A stretch of DNA of 64,000 bases from Austwickia chelonae NBRC 105200 (GCF_000298175.1 NZ_BAGZ01000008.1:496001-560000); one strand, 5' to 3'. Shown: positions 27,742 through 36,992, numbered from the stretch's first letter. The notes: generated from the sequence alone by a model not told the origin. Numbers and translations: made by a program.

Positions 27742-28494
27742 ATGAGCGACGAAGAGGTATATCAACGCGGTTCGGTGATCCTGCGAGGTCATCAGATCCC
27801 GGAGGTCACCGCGGATCAGCGGCTGTTGGACTCGACGAACCGGTCCGATTGGTTGCACGCCGATCCCTGGCGGGTATTGCGGATCCAGGCCGAATTCGTC
27901 GAAGGTTTCGGCAGCTTGGCCGAACTCGGCGCTGCTGTCAGTGTTTTCGGATCGGCGCGGACCCAGTCTGGAGATCCTGACTATCTCACCGGCGTCGCCT
28001 TGGGGAAGGCCTTGGTCGCCGCCGGATATGCCGTCATCACCGGCGGGGGGCCAGGAGCCATGGAAGCCGCGAATGCCGGCGCAGCGCAGGCCGGCGGGAT
28101 CTCGGTCGGCCTGGGCATCGAGCTGCCCTTCGAGCACGGGTTGAACAGTTTCGTGAACCTCGGCGTGAACTTCCGGTACTTCTTCGCCCGTAAGACGATG
28201 TTCGTCAAGTACTCCCAGGGCTTTGTGGTGCTACCAGGGGGGATGGGCACCCTGGACGAACTCTTCGAGGCCGTGACCCTGGTGCAGACCAGGAAAGTGA
28301 CCTCCTTCCCGATCGTCCTGCTGGGCCGGGACTACTGGGGTGGGATGCTGTCCTGGCTACGGGAGGTCGCCGTCCCGGCCGGGACGATGTCGTCCGGTGA
28401 CGTCGACCTGCTGCATCTGACCGACGACGTGGACGAAGCGGTGCGGATCATCCGTTCCAGCGGTGAGACCGAACCCCGACGGCATCCTGAGTGA
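27742..28494 (+). CDS. LOG family protein (TIGR00730 Rossmann fold)
   Basis: A 250-residue protein with the LOG/lysine-decarboxylase-like motifs GGGPGAMEAANAGA and PGGMGTLDELFEA, plus the RK pair in FARKTM. Characterised members are phosphoribohydrolases that release cytokinin-type bases from nucleoside monophosphates. M. tuberculosis Rv1205, in the same neighbourhood downstream of dapE, is such an enzyme. The substrate here is not shown. Annotation as lysine decarboxylase would be wrong. Confidence 0.85.
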   Translation: MSDEEVYQRGSVILRGHQIPEVTADQRLLDSTNRSDWLHADPWRVLRIQAEFVEGFGSLAELGAAVSVFGSARTQSGDPDYLTGVALGKALVAAGYAVITGGGPGAMEAANAGAAQAGGISVGLGIELPFEHGLNSFVNLGVNFRYFFARKTMFVKYSQGFVVLPGGMGTLDELFEAVTLVQTRKVTSFPIVLLGRDYWGGMLSWLREVAVPAGTMSSGDVDLLHLTDDVDEAVRIIRSSGETEPRRHPE

Positions 28495-28584
28495 GTCTGC
28501 GCCGGAGTCGACGACAGGTGTGTGGACTCCGGTGGGGCGTGCTTTCTCCCAGAATCGCCGCGACATGGCACCATCGAGTGCGTG

Positions 28585-28950
28585 ATGGTGCTCCTCAGCG
28601 TTCTCGTCGTGCTGCTCGCCGGTGCTGTCGCCGCACTCGCCGCCGGGCGGATAGGTACCGGGATGAGCGTGGCCGCGGCCGATCCCGTCCGGACCAGCGG
28701 ACATGATCCTTTCGAAGGGGTCGACACCCTGTACGCCGAGGACCTGGACAGGCTTTTCCTCGATCGTGCACTGCGGGGATACCGGATGGACCAGGTCGAT
28801 ATCGTCCTGGGTCGTCTGGCCACAGAACTGGCTGAACGCGATCGGTTGATCGCCCGCTTGCAGACTCAGATCGAAGAATCCGACAGCGTCGTCTCCGCAG
28901 ATCCGGTCGAGCCCGGAGCATTGCCCGGTACCAGCGGATCCTCGACGTGA
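28585..28950 (+). CDS. Small membrane protein with a DivIVA-type domain
   Basis: A 121-residue protein started at the ATG at 28585 (a GTG one codon earlier is possible). An N-terminal hydrophobic segment (residues 2-21) precedes a DivIVA-like stretch, LFLDRALRGYRMDQVDIVLG, and a short coiled coil rich in Leu, Glu and Arg. It probably sits at the inner membrane face and takes part in pole or septum organisation, by analogy only. Overlaps the next gene by 4 bases (GTGA). Confidence 0.65.
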   Translation: MVLLSVLVVLLAGAVAALAAGRIGTGMSVAAADPVRTSGHDPFEGVDTLYAEDLDRLFLDRALRGYRMDQVDIVLGRLATELAERDRLIARLQTQIEESDSVVSADPVEPGALPGTSGSST

Positions 28951-30269
28951 CCACGACCGGGAGCCCGGCCCTCCGGTCGGCGGAGGTGCCCGTCCGGTGG
29001 CGGAAGTACACGGATCCTTTCGTGCTCACCGTGCTGTCGGTCTATCTCGCGGCTCGGGCCTTCAGCGCGCTCCTGCTGGTCGTCCTGACGCGATATCAGG
29101 TGGCGGTGTCCTGGACCGGTCCGGAGGTGAACTACGGGACGATCGTCGGCCTGTGGGACGCCGGTTGGTATCAGGAGATCGCCACGAAGGGCTACCCCGG
29201 GACCCTGCCCCGGGATCCGGACACCGGCGAACTCCAACAGAACCCCTGGGCGTTCTATCCGCTGTTCCCGATGATGACCAGGCTGTTGATGGCTGTCACC
29301 GGTGCGCCCTTCCCGATCACCGGCGCCGTGCTGGCCTTCGTGCTGGGCGGTGTCGCCGCAGTGGCGATGGCGTTCCTGCTGCGGGACCGGATCGGCAGCG
29401 GATCGGCTGTGGCCGCTGTGGCGGTCTGGTCGACCTGTGCTCCTTCACCGGTGCTTCAGGTGGCCTACACCGAGAGCTTGGCGATCCTGTTGTTGGTGCT
29501 GGTACTGAGCCATCTGGACCAGGAACGCTGGTGGTGGGCCGCTGGCACGGCCTTCCTGACCGGACTGGCCCGGCCGATCGCGGTCCCGCTGGGCCTGGTC
29601 GCAGTGGTCGCCGTCGTGATGCGTTGGCGTGCCCGAAGCGTCCGGCCGATCCCACGCGAGGAGTACATCGGTATGGCCGGGGCGTTGGGCGGCTGCGGGC
29701 TGGCCGGATTGACCTGGCCGATGATCGCCTGGTGGGGGACCGGTATCCGGACGGCATACACCGACACGATGGCCACCTGGCGGCAGGGGCAGGACATCGT
29801 CCCCCTGCAACCCTGGGTGGGTATCTCCCACTATCTTTTCGGGCAGGCCGGGCCCCTGGCCCTCGCTGCTCTGGTCGTTCTCGTCGTCGGGGTGGCCTCA
29901 GGGCCGTGGGCTTCCCGGCTGGGCCCGGTCATGCGGGCCTGGATCCTGGCTTATCCGCTCTATCTGGCGGTCGTCCTGGACCCGGGCACCAGCGTGTTCC
30001 GTTATCTGTTGCCTTGTTTTCCCTGGGCGGCGATCGCCGTGGACGCCGCCTGGCGGGGTCGGCGTCGAAGGAGACTCGAGGAGAGGGCCACAGCCGCTGA
30101 AGGCCCGGGAACCGCCGGGTACGGGGAATCGATCGTCGAGACGCGGACCCCGAGTCGACTCAGGCTGTGGTCGTTGACCGCCGGGTGGGTCCTCTTCGGG
30201 TTGGCCACCCAGTGGTGGTGGCTCTACGAACTGTGGCGCTTCGTCCCGCCCAGCGATTTCCCGCCGTGA
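28947..30269 (+). CDS. Multi-pass GT-C glycosyltransferase, PIG-V-like mannosyltransferase
   Basis: A 440-residue membrane protein with about ten transmembrane segments. The first extracytoplasmic loop holds WDAGWYQEIATKGYP, the aspartate motif (WDxxWY..IA..GY) of PIG-V/GT-C mannosyltransferases, and PWAFYPLFPMM follows. These enzymes use polyprenyl-phosphate sugars on the outer face. GTG start overlaps the DivIVA-like gene. Acceptor unknown; a lipoglycan or cell-wall glycan is likely in this group. Confidence 0.75.
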   Translation: MTTTGSPALRSAEVPVRWRKYTDPFVLTVLSVYLAARAFSALLLVVLTRYQVAVSWTGPEVNYGTIVGLWDAGWYQEIATKGYPGTLPRDPDTGELQQNPWAFYPLFPMMTRLLMAVTGAPFPITGAVLAFVLGGVAAVAMAFLLRDRIGSGSAVAAVAVWSTCAPSPVLQVAYTESLAILLLVLVLSHLDQERWWWAAGTAFLTGLARPIAVPLGLVAVVAVVMRWRARSVRPIPREEYIGMAGALGGCGLAGLTWPMIAWWGTGIRTAYTDTMATWRQGQDIVPLQPWVGISHYLFGQAGPLALAALVVLVVGVASGPWASRLGPVMRAWILAYPLYLAVVLDPGTSVFRYLLPCFPWAAIAVDAAWRGRRRRRLEERATAAEGPGTAGYGESIVETRTPSRLRLWSLTAGWVLFGLATQWWWLYELWRFVPPSDFPP

Positions 30270-30280
30270 CCGGGCCTGGG

Positions 30281-31093
30281 TCAGTGTCCGGTGAACGCCG
30301 GTCTCTCCTTGGCCAGGAAGGCGTCCACCGCGGCACGGTGATCTGACGAGCTCCCGGTGGCGCGCATCTGTTCGGCCTCGAAGGCGAGCGAGGCCGCCAG
30401 GTCATGACCCTGGGCGAAGGCCAGGGAACGTCGCATGGCGCCGTAGGCGCGGGTGGGTCCTTCGGCCAAGGCGTGAGCGGTCCGGGTCACCTCGGCATCG
30501 AATTCCTCCTCGGGGACGACACTCGTCGCCAGACCCAGGGCCAGGCACTCCTCGGCCGGCAGCGTCCGTGGGAAGTACAGCAGTTCGTGGGCCTTGGCGA
30601 CGCCGACCAGTCGGGGCAGCCAGAAGGAGGTGCCGGAGTCGCAGGAGAGTGCGATCCCGGCGAAGGCCAGGTTCACTCCGGCTCCGGTCGAGAAGATCCT
30701 CAGATCGCAGGCCATGACGAAAGCGGCGCCTGCCCCGGCGGCAACACCGTTCACCGCGGCGATCACCGGTTTGTCCATCGTCGCGATCAGCTCGGCGACC
30801 GGGTTGTAGTGCGCTGTCACCGTGGCGGCCAGTTCCTCGGAACCGGATGCCAGGCCGACGACATGCTCCTTCAGGTCCTGTCCGACGCAGAAGGCATGAC
30901 CTGATCCGGTGATCACCACGCAGCGTATGTCCGGATCCTGGGCGACCTGACACAAAATCTTCAGAAGTGATTCCTTTGTCGCCAGATCGATCGCATTCAT
31001 TGCCTCCGGGCGATTGAAGCGAACTGTGGCAACTCCGTCCTCATAATTCACCGTCACGGCAGGGTTCTGCGGGTTCGCCTTGACCACGGCCAA
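30281..31093 (-). CDS. Enoyl-CoA hydratase/isomerase family protein, PaaG-like
   Basis: A 270-residue crotonase. Oxyanion-hole motifs are GHAFCVGQDLKE and AVNGVAAGAGAAFVMACDL. At the usual catalytic segment it reads ALSCDSGTSFWLPRLVG, close to the S-P-D-S-G...LPRLVG of PaaG-type isomerases, with Cys in place of Pro and Asp as the likely acid/base. It therefore more likely isomerises a double bond or an epoxide-CoA than hydrates. No other phenylacetate genes are near. Confidence 0.8.
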   Translation of the reverse strand: MAVVKANPQNPAVTVNYEDGVATVRFNRPEAMNAIDLATKESLLKILCQVAQDPDIRCVVITGSGHAFCVGQDLKEHVVGLASGSEELAATVTAHYNPVAELIATMDKPVIAAVNGVAAGAGAAFVMACDLRIFSTGAGVNLAFAGIALSCDSGTSFWLPRLVGVAKAHELLYFPRTLPAEECLALGLATSVVPEEEFDAEVTRTAHALAEGPTRAYGAMRRSLAFAQGHDLAASLAFEAEQMRATGSSSDHRAAVDAFLAKERPAFTGH

Positions 31094-31307
31094 GCTCCTT
31101 CGCTCGGGGAAGCCTCGTCAAACGTCTGGAAACACAGAGGAATTCCGCCCCCGATTTCGCAAGACTGCCGTGACAAGAGATAATGACAAGGACAGGTGTG
31201 CGTCATCGGCGTAGGGGCGTCGACCGTGTCGCCTCGAAGGCAGCGTACGGGGTCCACAGCGCCGAGATGCCAGAGCAGCACACCGCAATTCGACGAAAGG
31301 GGCAGAC

Positions 31308-31484
31308 ATGGCCGCGATGAAGCCGCGCACCGGTGACGGGCCGCTCGAGGTCACCAAGGAGGGGCGCGCGATCATCGTGCGCATGCCGATCGAAGGTGGC
31401 GGGCGTTTGGTCGTCGAGATGACCCCCGACGAGGCAGCCGATCTCGGACGCGCTATCCAGGGGTGCGAGAACGTCCCCATGTGA
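31308..31484 (+). CDS. DUF3117 small conserved actinobacterial protein
   Basis: A 58-residue protein, starting MAAMKPRTGDGPLEVTKEGR and ending AIQGCENVPM. It matches DUF3117 (for example M. tuberculosis Rv1211), a family of unknown function confined to actinobacteria. AAGGGG lies upstream of the ATG. The core IVRMPIEGGGRLVVEMTPDE is very well kept in the family. Single gene, ended by a terminator it shares with the convergent methyltransferase gene. Confidence 0.85.
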   Translation: MAAMKPRTGDGPLEVTKEGRAIIVRMPIEGGGRLVVEMTPDEAADLGRAIQGCENVPM

Positions 31485-31538
31485 CGACCGAAGAGGCACT
31501 AAGGCCGAGGAAACCCGGCCTGAGGTGAGCAGTGAGCA

Positions 31539-31570
31539 GGGGCTACGTCCATCGGACGTGGCCCCGAGGC
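31539..31570. terminator. Terminator between DUF3117 and O-methyltransferase genes
   Basis: GGGGCTACGTCC (31539-31550) pairs with GGACGTGGCCCC (31554-31565) with one wobble, and GAGGCTTTATT follows. It lies between convergent genes and can serve both. Confidence 0.75.
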
Positions 31571-31585
31571 TTTATTCGACGAAGA

Positions 31586-32218
31586 TCACCGTTTCACCGC
31601 GACGAAGAGTCCGTCCCCGACCGGCAAAAGCGTCGGCATCAATCGTTCGTCGTCACGTAAACGTTTTCCCAGATCGCGGACAATGGTCGTCACCTCGTCC
31701 CGGTCCGCCGGATCGGCCACCTTGTCATGCCAGAGCATGTTGTCGATGGCCAGTACCCCGCCTTTCCGGAGAATACGAATGGACTGCTCGACATACTCCG
31801 GGTAATCCTCTTTCTCCCCGTCGACGTGAACCATGTCATAAGCGCCGTCGGTCAGCCGGGGCAGGACGTCCAGAGCATCCCCGGTGATCACCCGGGTGCG
31901 CTGCGGAGGAACCCCGGCCTGCATGAAGGCCTGCTTCGCGGCCCGACCGTGCTCGGCCTCGATGTCGATGGTCGTGAGCACCCCGTCAGCAGGCATCCCC
32001 TCCAGGATCCACAGCCCGGACACCCCGGCGCCCGAACCGATCTCCACGATGGCTCGGGCATGACAGGCCGCTGCCAGGAGGCGCAGGGCCGCTCCGGTGC
32101 CGGGAAGTACCGGCGGGGCGCCCAGCTGCTCCCCGCGTGCGCGCGCGTGTTCCTGGGCGACGGTCTCGCCGACGAAGTCCTCGCTGTAGGCCCAGGAAGC
32201 CACCTTTTGCGCGCTCAT
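31586..32218 (-). CDS. Class I SAM-dependent O-methyltransferase (Rv1220c-like)
   Basis: A 210-residue methyltransferase when started at MSAQKVASWAYSEDF (ATG at 32218). Motif I is IVEIGSGAGVSGLW; Asp/Glu pairs follow in LTTIDIEAEH, and DMVHVDGEKEDYPEY holds the metal-ligand Asp typical of cation-dependent O-methyltransferases (catechol or caffeoyl-CoA type). M. tuberculosis has a homologue at the same place, divergent from sigE. Substrate unknown. Confidence 0.85.
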   Translation of the reverse strand: MSAQKVASWAYSEDFVGETVAQEHARARGEQLGAPPVLPGTGAALRLLAAACHARAIVEIGSGAGVSGLWILEGMPADGVLTTIDIEAEHGRAAKQAFMQAGVPPQRTRVITGDALDVLPRLTDGAYDMVHVDGEKEDYPEYVEQSIRILRKGGVLAIDNMLWHDKVADPADRDEVTTIVRDLGKRLRDDERLMPTLLPVGDGLFVAVKR

Positions 32219-32477
32219 GGCGATCAGCCTAGTTGCCTCGGCGCCGTCCACGGTCGCGGTGGCGGCCTCGCGGGCCTCTCATCACGGTGAACAGCTTCCG
32301 GACAGGGCCGGGCCGGGCTGTCATGAGCCGGCGTGTCTTTCCTTTTCCGGGCCTCTGAACTGGGGGAGAACATCCTGGCATCGTTCAGCGCTTTCCCAGA
32401 CAGAGCGGGCACCATGGTCAGCAGACGGCGCCGACGCACCCGGTGGCGCCACCATCCCCGACCCCAAGGATTGACCC

Positions 32478-33086
32478 GTGAAGGCACCCGTCAATGTCGA
32501 CTCCGCTGACACCGCGGGGTGGGTCGCGCCGACCTGGGAAGAGGTCGTGCGGGAGCACTCGTCTCGCGTTTACCGTCTTGCATATCGTCTGACCGGCAAC
32601 CCCCATGATGCCGAGGACCTGACCCACGACGTGTTCGTGCGCGTCTTCCGTTCCTTGGACAGTTACCAGCCCGGCACCTTCGAGGGGTGGCTGCACCGCA
32701 TCACCACCAATCTCTTCCTGGACCGGATGCGACGCAAACAGCGGATCCGGTTCGACGCTCTCGCGGAGGAGTCGGCGGCCCGGCTGCCCAGCCGTGAAGC
32801 CGGGCCCGAACAGCGTTACGAAGAGCGCACCTTCGACGACGACGTGCAGCGGGCCCTGGATGCCATGGCTCCCGAGTTCCGGGCAGCCGTCGTGCTCTGC
32901 GACATCGAGGGACTCTCCTACGAGGAGGTCGCGGCGGCCCTGGGGATCAAGCTGGGCACCGTCCGATCCCGGATCCACCGTGGACGTTCCCAGCTGCGTC
33001 AGGCGCTGGCCCACCGCGCCCCGACCTCGAAGCGCTCCCGGGCGACCCGGGTGCCGATGCTGCGATCCGCACCCAGCCCGGCCTGA
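32478..33086 (+). CDS. sigE: ECF sigma factor SigE
   Basis: A 202-residue ECF sigma factor. Region 2 reads [23 protein letters not shown] with [21 protein letters not shown], and region 4 is [28 protein letters not shown] start with AAGGA upstream. Position between the O-methyltransferase and tatB matches mycobacterial sigE, a cell-envelope stress sigma factor. The usual anti-sigma gene rseA and protease gene htrA, which lie between sigE and tatB in mycobacteria, are missing. Confidence 0.88.
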   Translation: MKAPVNVDSADTAGWVAPTWEEVVREHSSRVYRLAYRLTGNPHDAEDLTHDVFVRVFRSLDSYQPGTFEGWLHRITTNLFLDRMRRKQRIRFDALAEESAARLPSREAGPEQRYEERTFDDDVQRALDAMAPEFRAAVVLCDIEGLSYEEVAAALGIKLGTVRSRIHRGRSQLRQALAHRAPTSKRSRATRVPMLRSAPSPA

Positions 33087-33187
33087 TCCGCCCGCGCCGA
33101 TGTCCGGCTCTCCCGGGAGCCGGGTTCATGGCAGGATGAGTGCGGCTACCAGCACAGGGGCCGGTTCGGACGACGAGGAGGCCTGCG

Positions 33188-33565
33188 GTGTTATTGGACA
33201 TCAACGGCTGGGAGTTCATCTTCATCGTCGTCCTCGCCCTGGTGTTGATCGGGCCGGAGCGTCTTCCTGAGTACGCTTCCCGGCTGCGGGACTTCGTCCA
33301 GGGGATGAAGAAGACCGCTGAAGGCGCGAAGCAGCAGCTGCGCGAGCAGGTCGGTCCGGAATTCGACGCGGTGGACTGGAAGGCCTACGACCCCCGCCAG
33401 TACGATCCGCGCAAGATCGTGCGGGAAGCTCTCCTGGAGGAACCCGGACGTACACCGACTGTCGCAGCGGAGACCGTTACCGCCCCGGTTGCCGCAGCGA
33501 TGGCGTATCCGTCCGTCGTCTACGACCCGACATCGCCCACCCCGTACGACGACGAGGCCACCTGA
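33188..33565 (+). CDS. tatB: Sec-independent protein translocase subunit TatB
   Basis: A 125-residue protein starting at a GTG with GAGGAGG 5 bases upstream. One N-terminal transmembrane helix (GWEFIFIVVLALVLIGPERLP) ends in the Gly-Pro hinge, followed by an amphipathic helix (LPEYASRLRDFVQGMKK), the TatA/TatB layout; the longer acidic tail and place after sigE favour TatB. It works with TatC to export folded proteins. Confidence 0.88.
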   Translation: MLLDINGWEFIFIVVLALVLIGPERLPEYASRLRDFVQGMKKTAEGAKQQLREQVGPEFDAVDWKAYDPRQYDPRKIVREALLEEPGRTPTVAAETVTAPVAAAMAYPSVVYDPTSPTPYDDEAT

Positions 33566-33571
33566 GCCGAA

Positions 33572-33620
33572 ACACCGTTGAGGGCCCCGACCGATCATCG
33601 GTCGGGGCCCTCAACGGTGT
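33572..33620. terminator. Bidirectional terminator between tatB and mrp
   Basis: A perfect 24-base inverted repeat around a single central base: it begins ACACCGTTGAGGGCC at 33572 and ends GGCCCTCAACGGTGT at 33620. It separates the convergent tatB and mrp genes and can act on both strands. Confidence 0.9.
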
Positions 33621-33636
33621 ACTCGGGGGAGGACGG

Positions 33637-34782
33637 TCAGAAGGTCACTCCCAGGCGACGCCCAGCCAGCCCACGGCCTCGCGAGGCCAGCTGACGGGCC
33701 ACATCGCGCAGCGCCGCACCTGCCGGTGAATTCTCCGGGTCGAGCACCGCGGGGACACCGGCGTCGGCGCCTTCGCGCAGGGTCGGGTCGAGGGGCACCT
33801 GGCCCAGCAGGGGAACAGCGGTGCCGGAGACGGCGCTCAACGAATCGGCCACGGTCTGCCCCCCGCCGGAGCCGAAGATCTCCTGACGGGAGCCGTCGGG
33901 CATCTCCAGCCAGGACATGTTCTCGATCACGCCGACCAGTCGTTGATGCGTCTGGGTGGAGATCGAACCGGCCCGTTCGGCGACCTCGGCAGCCGCCTGC
34001 TGAGGCGTGGTCACCACGATGATCTCCGACCCCGGGATGAGCTGGGCGATCGAGATGGCTACGTCGCCGGTGCCCGGGGGGAGATCCAGCAGGAGGATGT
34101 CCAGGTCACCCCAGTAGACATCGGCGAGGAACTGTTGCAGGGCGCGGTGCAGCATCGGCCCGCGCCAGACGACCGGCTGGTTGTCCGGGACGAACATGCC
34201 CACGGAGATGACCTTCACCCCGTGCGCCTTCGGCGGCATGATCATGTTCTCGACCTGGGCCGGCTGCTGGTCGACCCCCAGCATGCGGGGGATGGAGAAA
34301 CCGTAGATGTCGGCGTCGACGACCCCTACCTTCAGTCCTTCGGCGGCCAAGGCCGCGGCCAGGTTCGCGGTGATCGAGGACTTCCCGACCCCACCCTTCC
34401 CGGAGGCGATGGCGTAGACACGGGTGAGCGAGTCGGCTCGGGCGAAACGGATCTCCCGCTCAGCCGCACCGCCGCGTAAGGACTTACGCAGGTTCGTGCG
34501 TTGTTCCTCGGTCATCACACCCAGGACGACCTCGACCTCGGTCACGCCCTCGACGGCTTTCAGGGCCGCGGTGACATCCGCTGTGATCTTGTCGCGCAGG
34601 GGACATCCGGCGACGGTCAGGAGCACCTCGACCCGGACGGAACCGTCGTCGTCGGCGCTGAGGGATTGCACCATCTCCAGCTCGGTGATGGGTCGGTGGA
34701 TCTCGGGATCCTCGACCGTGGCCAGAGCTGCGAGAAGAGCTTCATGGGACGGGGCTGACATGTCGCCCACCTTATCGGCCAT
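33637..34782 (-). CDS. mrp: Mrp/NBP35-type iron-sulfur carrier ATPase
   Basis: A 381-residue P-loop protein. The N-terminal 100 residues form a MIP18/DUF59 domain (VEDPEIHRPITELEMV), followed by the deviant Walker A GKGGVGKSS, then VDADIYGFSIPRML and LPPGTGDVAISI. It binds and hands over Fe-S clusters. The two cysteines often seen near the C-terminus of Mrp are not evident here. AGGAGG is 10 bases before the ATG at 34782; an ATG at 34761 is an alternative. Its start lies within the end of the DUF1003 gene. Confidence 0.9.
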   Translation of the reverse strand: MADKVGDMSAPSHEALLAALATVEDPEIHRPITELEMVQSLSADDDGSVRVEVLLTVAGCPLRDKITADVTAALKAVEGVTEVEVVLGVMTEEQRTNLRKSLRGGAAEREIRFARADSLTRVYAIASGKGGVGKSSITANLAAALAAEGLKVGVVDADIYGFSIPRMLGVDQQPAQVENMIMPPKAHGVKVISVGMFVPDNQPVVWRGPMLHRALQQFLADVYWGDLDILLLDLPPGTGDVAISIAQLIPGSEIIVVTTPQQAAAEVAERAGSISTQTHQRLVGVIENMSWLEMPDGSRQEIFGSGGGQTVADSLSAVSGTAVPLLGQVPLDPTLREGADAGVPAVLDPENSPAGAALRDVARQLASRGRGLAGRRLGVTF

Positions 34783-35473
34783 CAGGGGTGTCCTCCTGCC
34801 CGGCCCGACGCTCTCCGGCCAGGAGTGCCCGCGCCTGATCGGCCATCGGGTCGTGTTCCGTGGGACGCGTGGCGGACAACGCCTTGCGTCGCTGTTTCTC
34901 CCTGGTCGAGGACTTCATCTGGCGTGTCCTGCGGGGAACCGCGGGCGCCGGCGGGGGCACCGGTTCCGGACGGGTCGTCGGCGGTTGCTCCTTGAGTTCT
35001 TCGAGGAGATCACGCAACTCCGAACGGAGGTAGTCGCGGGTGACGATCTCCCGCATCGCGATACGCAGCGCGGCGACTTCTCGGGTCAGATATTCGGTGT
35101 CGGCGAGATTGCGTTCGTCGCGGGCCCTGTCCTGCTCCAGAGCGACCCGGTCGCGGTCGTCCTGCCGGTTCTGGGCCAGCAGGATCAGCGGGGCGGCATA
35201 GGACGCCTGGGTGGAGAAGAAGAGGTTCAACAGGATGAAGGGATAGGGGTCGAACTGCAGGCCGAAGATACCGACCAGGTTGAAGGTCACCCAGGCGATC
35301 ACGAAGATCGTCATCCACACCAGGAAACGGGCGGTGCCCATGAACCGGGCGAACTTCTCGGCGAAGACCCCGAACCGGTCGCTGTCCAAGGAGAGCCGCG
35401 GCCAGGGGAAGGAACGGGAACCGACCTCGCGGGGCTGGTCGAGCCGGTAGGGGTCGCGGCGGGTCTCAGTCAT
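34772..35473 (-). CDS. DUF1003 membrane protein
   Basis: A 233-residue protein with two transmembrane segments near residues 50-95 (FLVWMTIFVIAWVTFNLV and FILLNLFFSTQASYAAPLIL), the DUF1003 signature, then a long charged coiled coil with many Arg, Asp and Glu. It overlaps both the CBS gene upstream (8 bases) and mrp downstream (11 bases). The upstream partner is a magnesium-transporter-like cytosolic sensor with no membrane part, so a joint role in ion transport or sensing is plausible, but unproven. Confidence 0.8.
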   Translation of the reverse strand: MTETRRDPYRLDQPREVGSRSFPWPRLSLDSDRFGVFAEKFARFMGTARFLVWMTIFVIAWVTFNLVGIFGLQFDPYPFILLNLFFSTQASYAAPLILLAQNRQDDRDRVALEQDRARDERNLADTEYLTREVAALRIAMREIVTRDYLRSELRDLLEELKEQPPTTRPEPVPPPAPAVPRRTRQMKSSTREKQRRKALSATRPTEHDPMADQARALLAGERRAGQEDTPDGR

Positions 35474-36734
35474 CGGTCACCTCGTGGCGTTCCTCGCGCC
35501 AGTCATCCGGCAACAGATGATCCAGCAGGTCGTCGACGGTCACCGCGCCGAGGAGATGGCCTTCCTCGTCCACCACGGGGACCGACACATTGTTGTACGT
35601 CGCCATCTCACGGGTGATCGTGCCGATGGAGGCGTCCGGGCGGATCGGTTCGACACTCTTGTCGAGGATGGAGCCGACCGCGCCGTGCGGGGGTTCGCGT
35701 AACAGACGTTGGATGTGCACCATGCCCAGATATCGACCGGTCGGCGTCTCCAGGGGGGAACGACACACGAAGACGGTGGCGGCCGTGGCCGGGGAGATCT
35801 CGGCCCGGCGGACGACGGCCAAGGCTTCGGCGATGGTGGCCTCCGGGGGCAGTACGACCGGCTCGGTGGTCATGAGTCCACCTGCGGTGTCCTCGTCGTA
35901 CTCCAGGAGTCGACGTAGATCGGCGGCCTCGTCGGGTTCCATCAGCTGGAGATAGCGTTCCTGGGCTTCCGGGGTCAGTTCGGAGAGCAGATCGGCGGCG
36001 TCGTCGGGCTGCATCGCCTCCAGGACGTCCGCGGCCCGATCGGACTCCAGTGCGGCCAGGATCTCCACCTGGTCGTCCTCGGGGAGCTCCTCGAGGATGT
36101 CGGCGAGTTTCTCGTCGTCGAGCGCGGCAGCGACCTGTACCCGCCGGATCGGTTGCAGGTCGTGGATGAGTTCGGCCAGGTCGGCGGCCTTCAGGTCGTC
36201 GTAGTTCTCCAGGAGTTTGTCGGCTCCCTGGGCGGAGTCGACCGTCAACAACCCGACGACGTCCTCGATCGGCACCATCAGGGTCTCTCCGCGGCGTCGG
36301 CGCAGACCGAACCGGTGGTATTCCGGCTCGCCCTTGCGGACGAAGGCCTTCACCACGGACCAGTCGCGGGCGCCCTCCCGCTGCACGGCGATGTCTTCGA
36401 CGATCGCCCGGTAGTCACCCTCGGGGTCGCGCACCGTCACCGCTCGGTCGAAGACCTCGGCCAGGACGAGGGTTTCGTTGGGGCGTTGCTCGAAACGGCG
36501 CATGTTGACCAGACCCGTGGTGACCACCTGTCCGCCTTCGACGCTGGTCACCCGGGTCATGGGGACGAAGACCCGGCGACGGCCGGGGACCTCCACGGCC
36601 AGGCCGATGACGCGAGGGCGGCGGCGGGCGGGGCTGATGGTGACGACGACGTCCCGGACCCGGCCCACCTGATCACCGAGCGGGTCGAAGACGCTGAGAT
36701 TGGCCAGGCGGCTTACGAACACACGACTCGTCAC
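35466..36734 (-). CDS. Soluble PRC-barrel/MgtE-N/CBS protein lacking the transport domain
   Basis: A 422-residue protein with no transmembrane segments. Order: PRC-barrel-like N-terminus (about 1-90, FDPLGDQVGRVRDVVV), a linker, an MgtE N-terminal superhelix (about 190-285, ADILEELPEDDQVEIL and repeats of the type EAMQPDDAADLLSEL), then two CBS domains (about 290-410, TAGGLMTTEPVVLPPEATI and NVSVPVVDEEGHLLGAVTV). In MgtE these cytosolic domains sense Mg2+ and gate a membrane domain that is absent here. M. tuberculosis Rv1232c has the same architecture. Operon with DUF1003 and mrp. Confidence 0.85.
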   Translation of the reverse strand: MTSRVFVSRLANLSVFDPLGDQVGRVRDVVVTISPARRRPRVIGLAVEVPGRRRVFVPMTRVTSVEGGQVVTTGLVNMRRFEQRPNETLVLAEVFDRAVTVRDPEGDYRAIVEDIAVQREGARDWSVVKAFVRKGEPEYHRFGLRRRRGETLMVPIEDVVGLLTVDSAQGADKLLENYDDLKAADLAELIHDLQPIRRVQVAAALDDEKLADILEELPEDDQVEILAALESDRAADVLEAMQPDDAADLLSELTPEAQERYLQLMEPDEAADLRRLLEYDEDTAGGLMTTEPVVLPPEATIAEALAVVRRAEISPATAATVFVCRSPLETPTGRYLGMVHIQRLLREPPHGAVGSILDKSVEPIRPDASIGTITREMATYNNVSVPVVDEEGHLLGAVTVDDLLDHLLPDDWREERHEVTDD

Positions 36735-36992
36735 GGGATGAGGCTACCGTCCAGGATTGTGAACGGACTGGGAGGAATCGTCCGTTTTCCGCTTTCTCAC
36801 CGGCTGACCTGCAGGTGAGTGCAGCTCGGCGAAGGAGTCGGGGCATCTGCGGGCCTGGTCTGCGGACAGGCGCCGGGCGGCGTGAAGGCTGTCACAATCC
36901 GCAGGCCGGAACGGACGGGTCGGCATTGCTAGCGTCGACACGGACGAGGCCGGGCTCCGGCCGGTCCGAACCCTGCCGTTCAGGAGGTAGCC

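Noticed and set aside
27742-28494. Lysine decarboxylase
   Set aside because: The PGGMGTLDE motif is that of LOG phosphoribohydrolase-type proteins, which were historically mislabelled as lysine decarboxylases.
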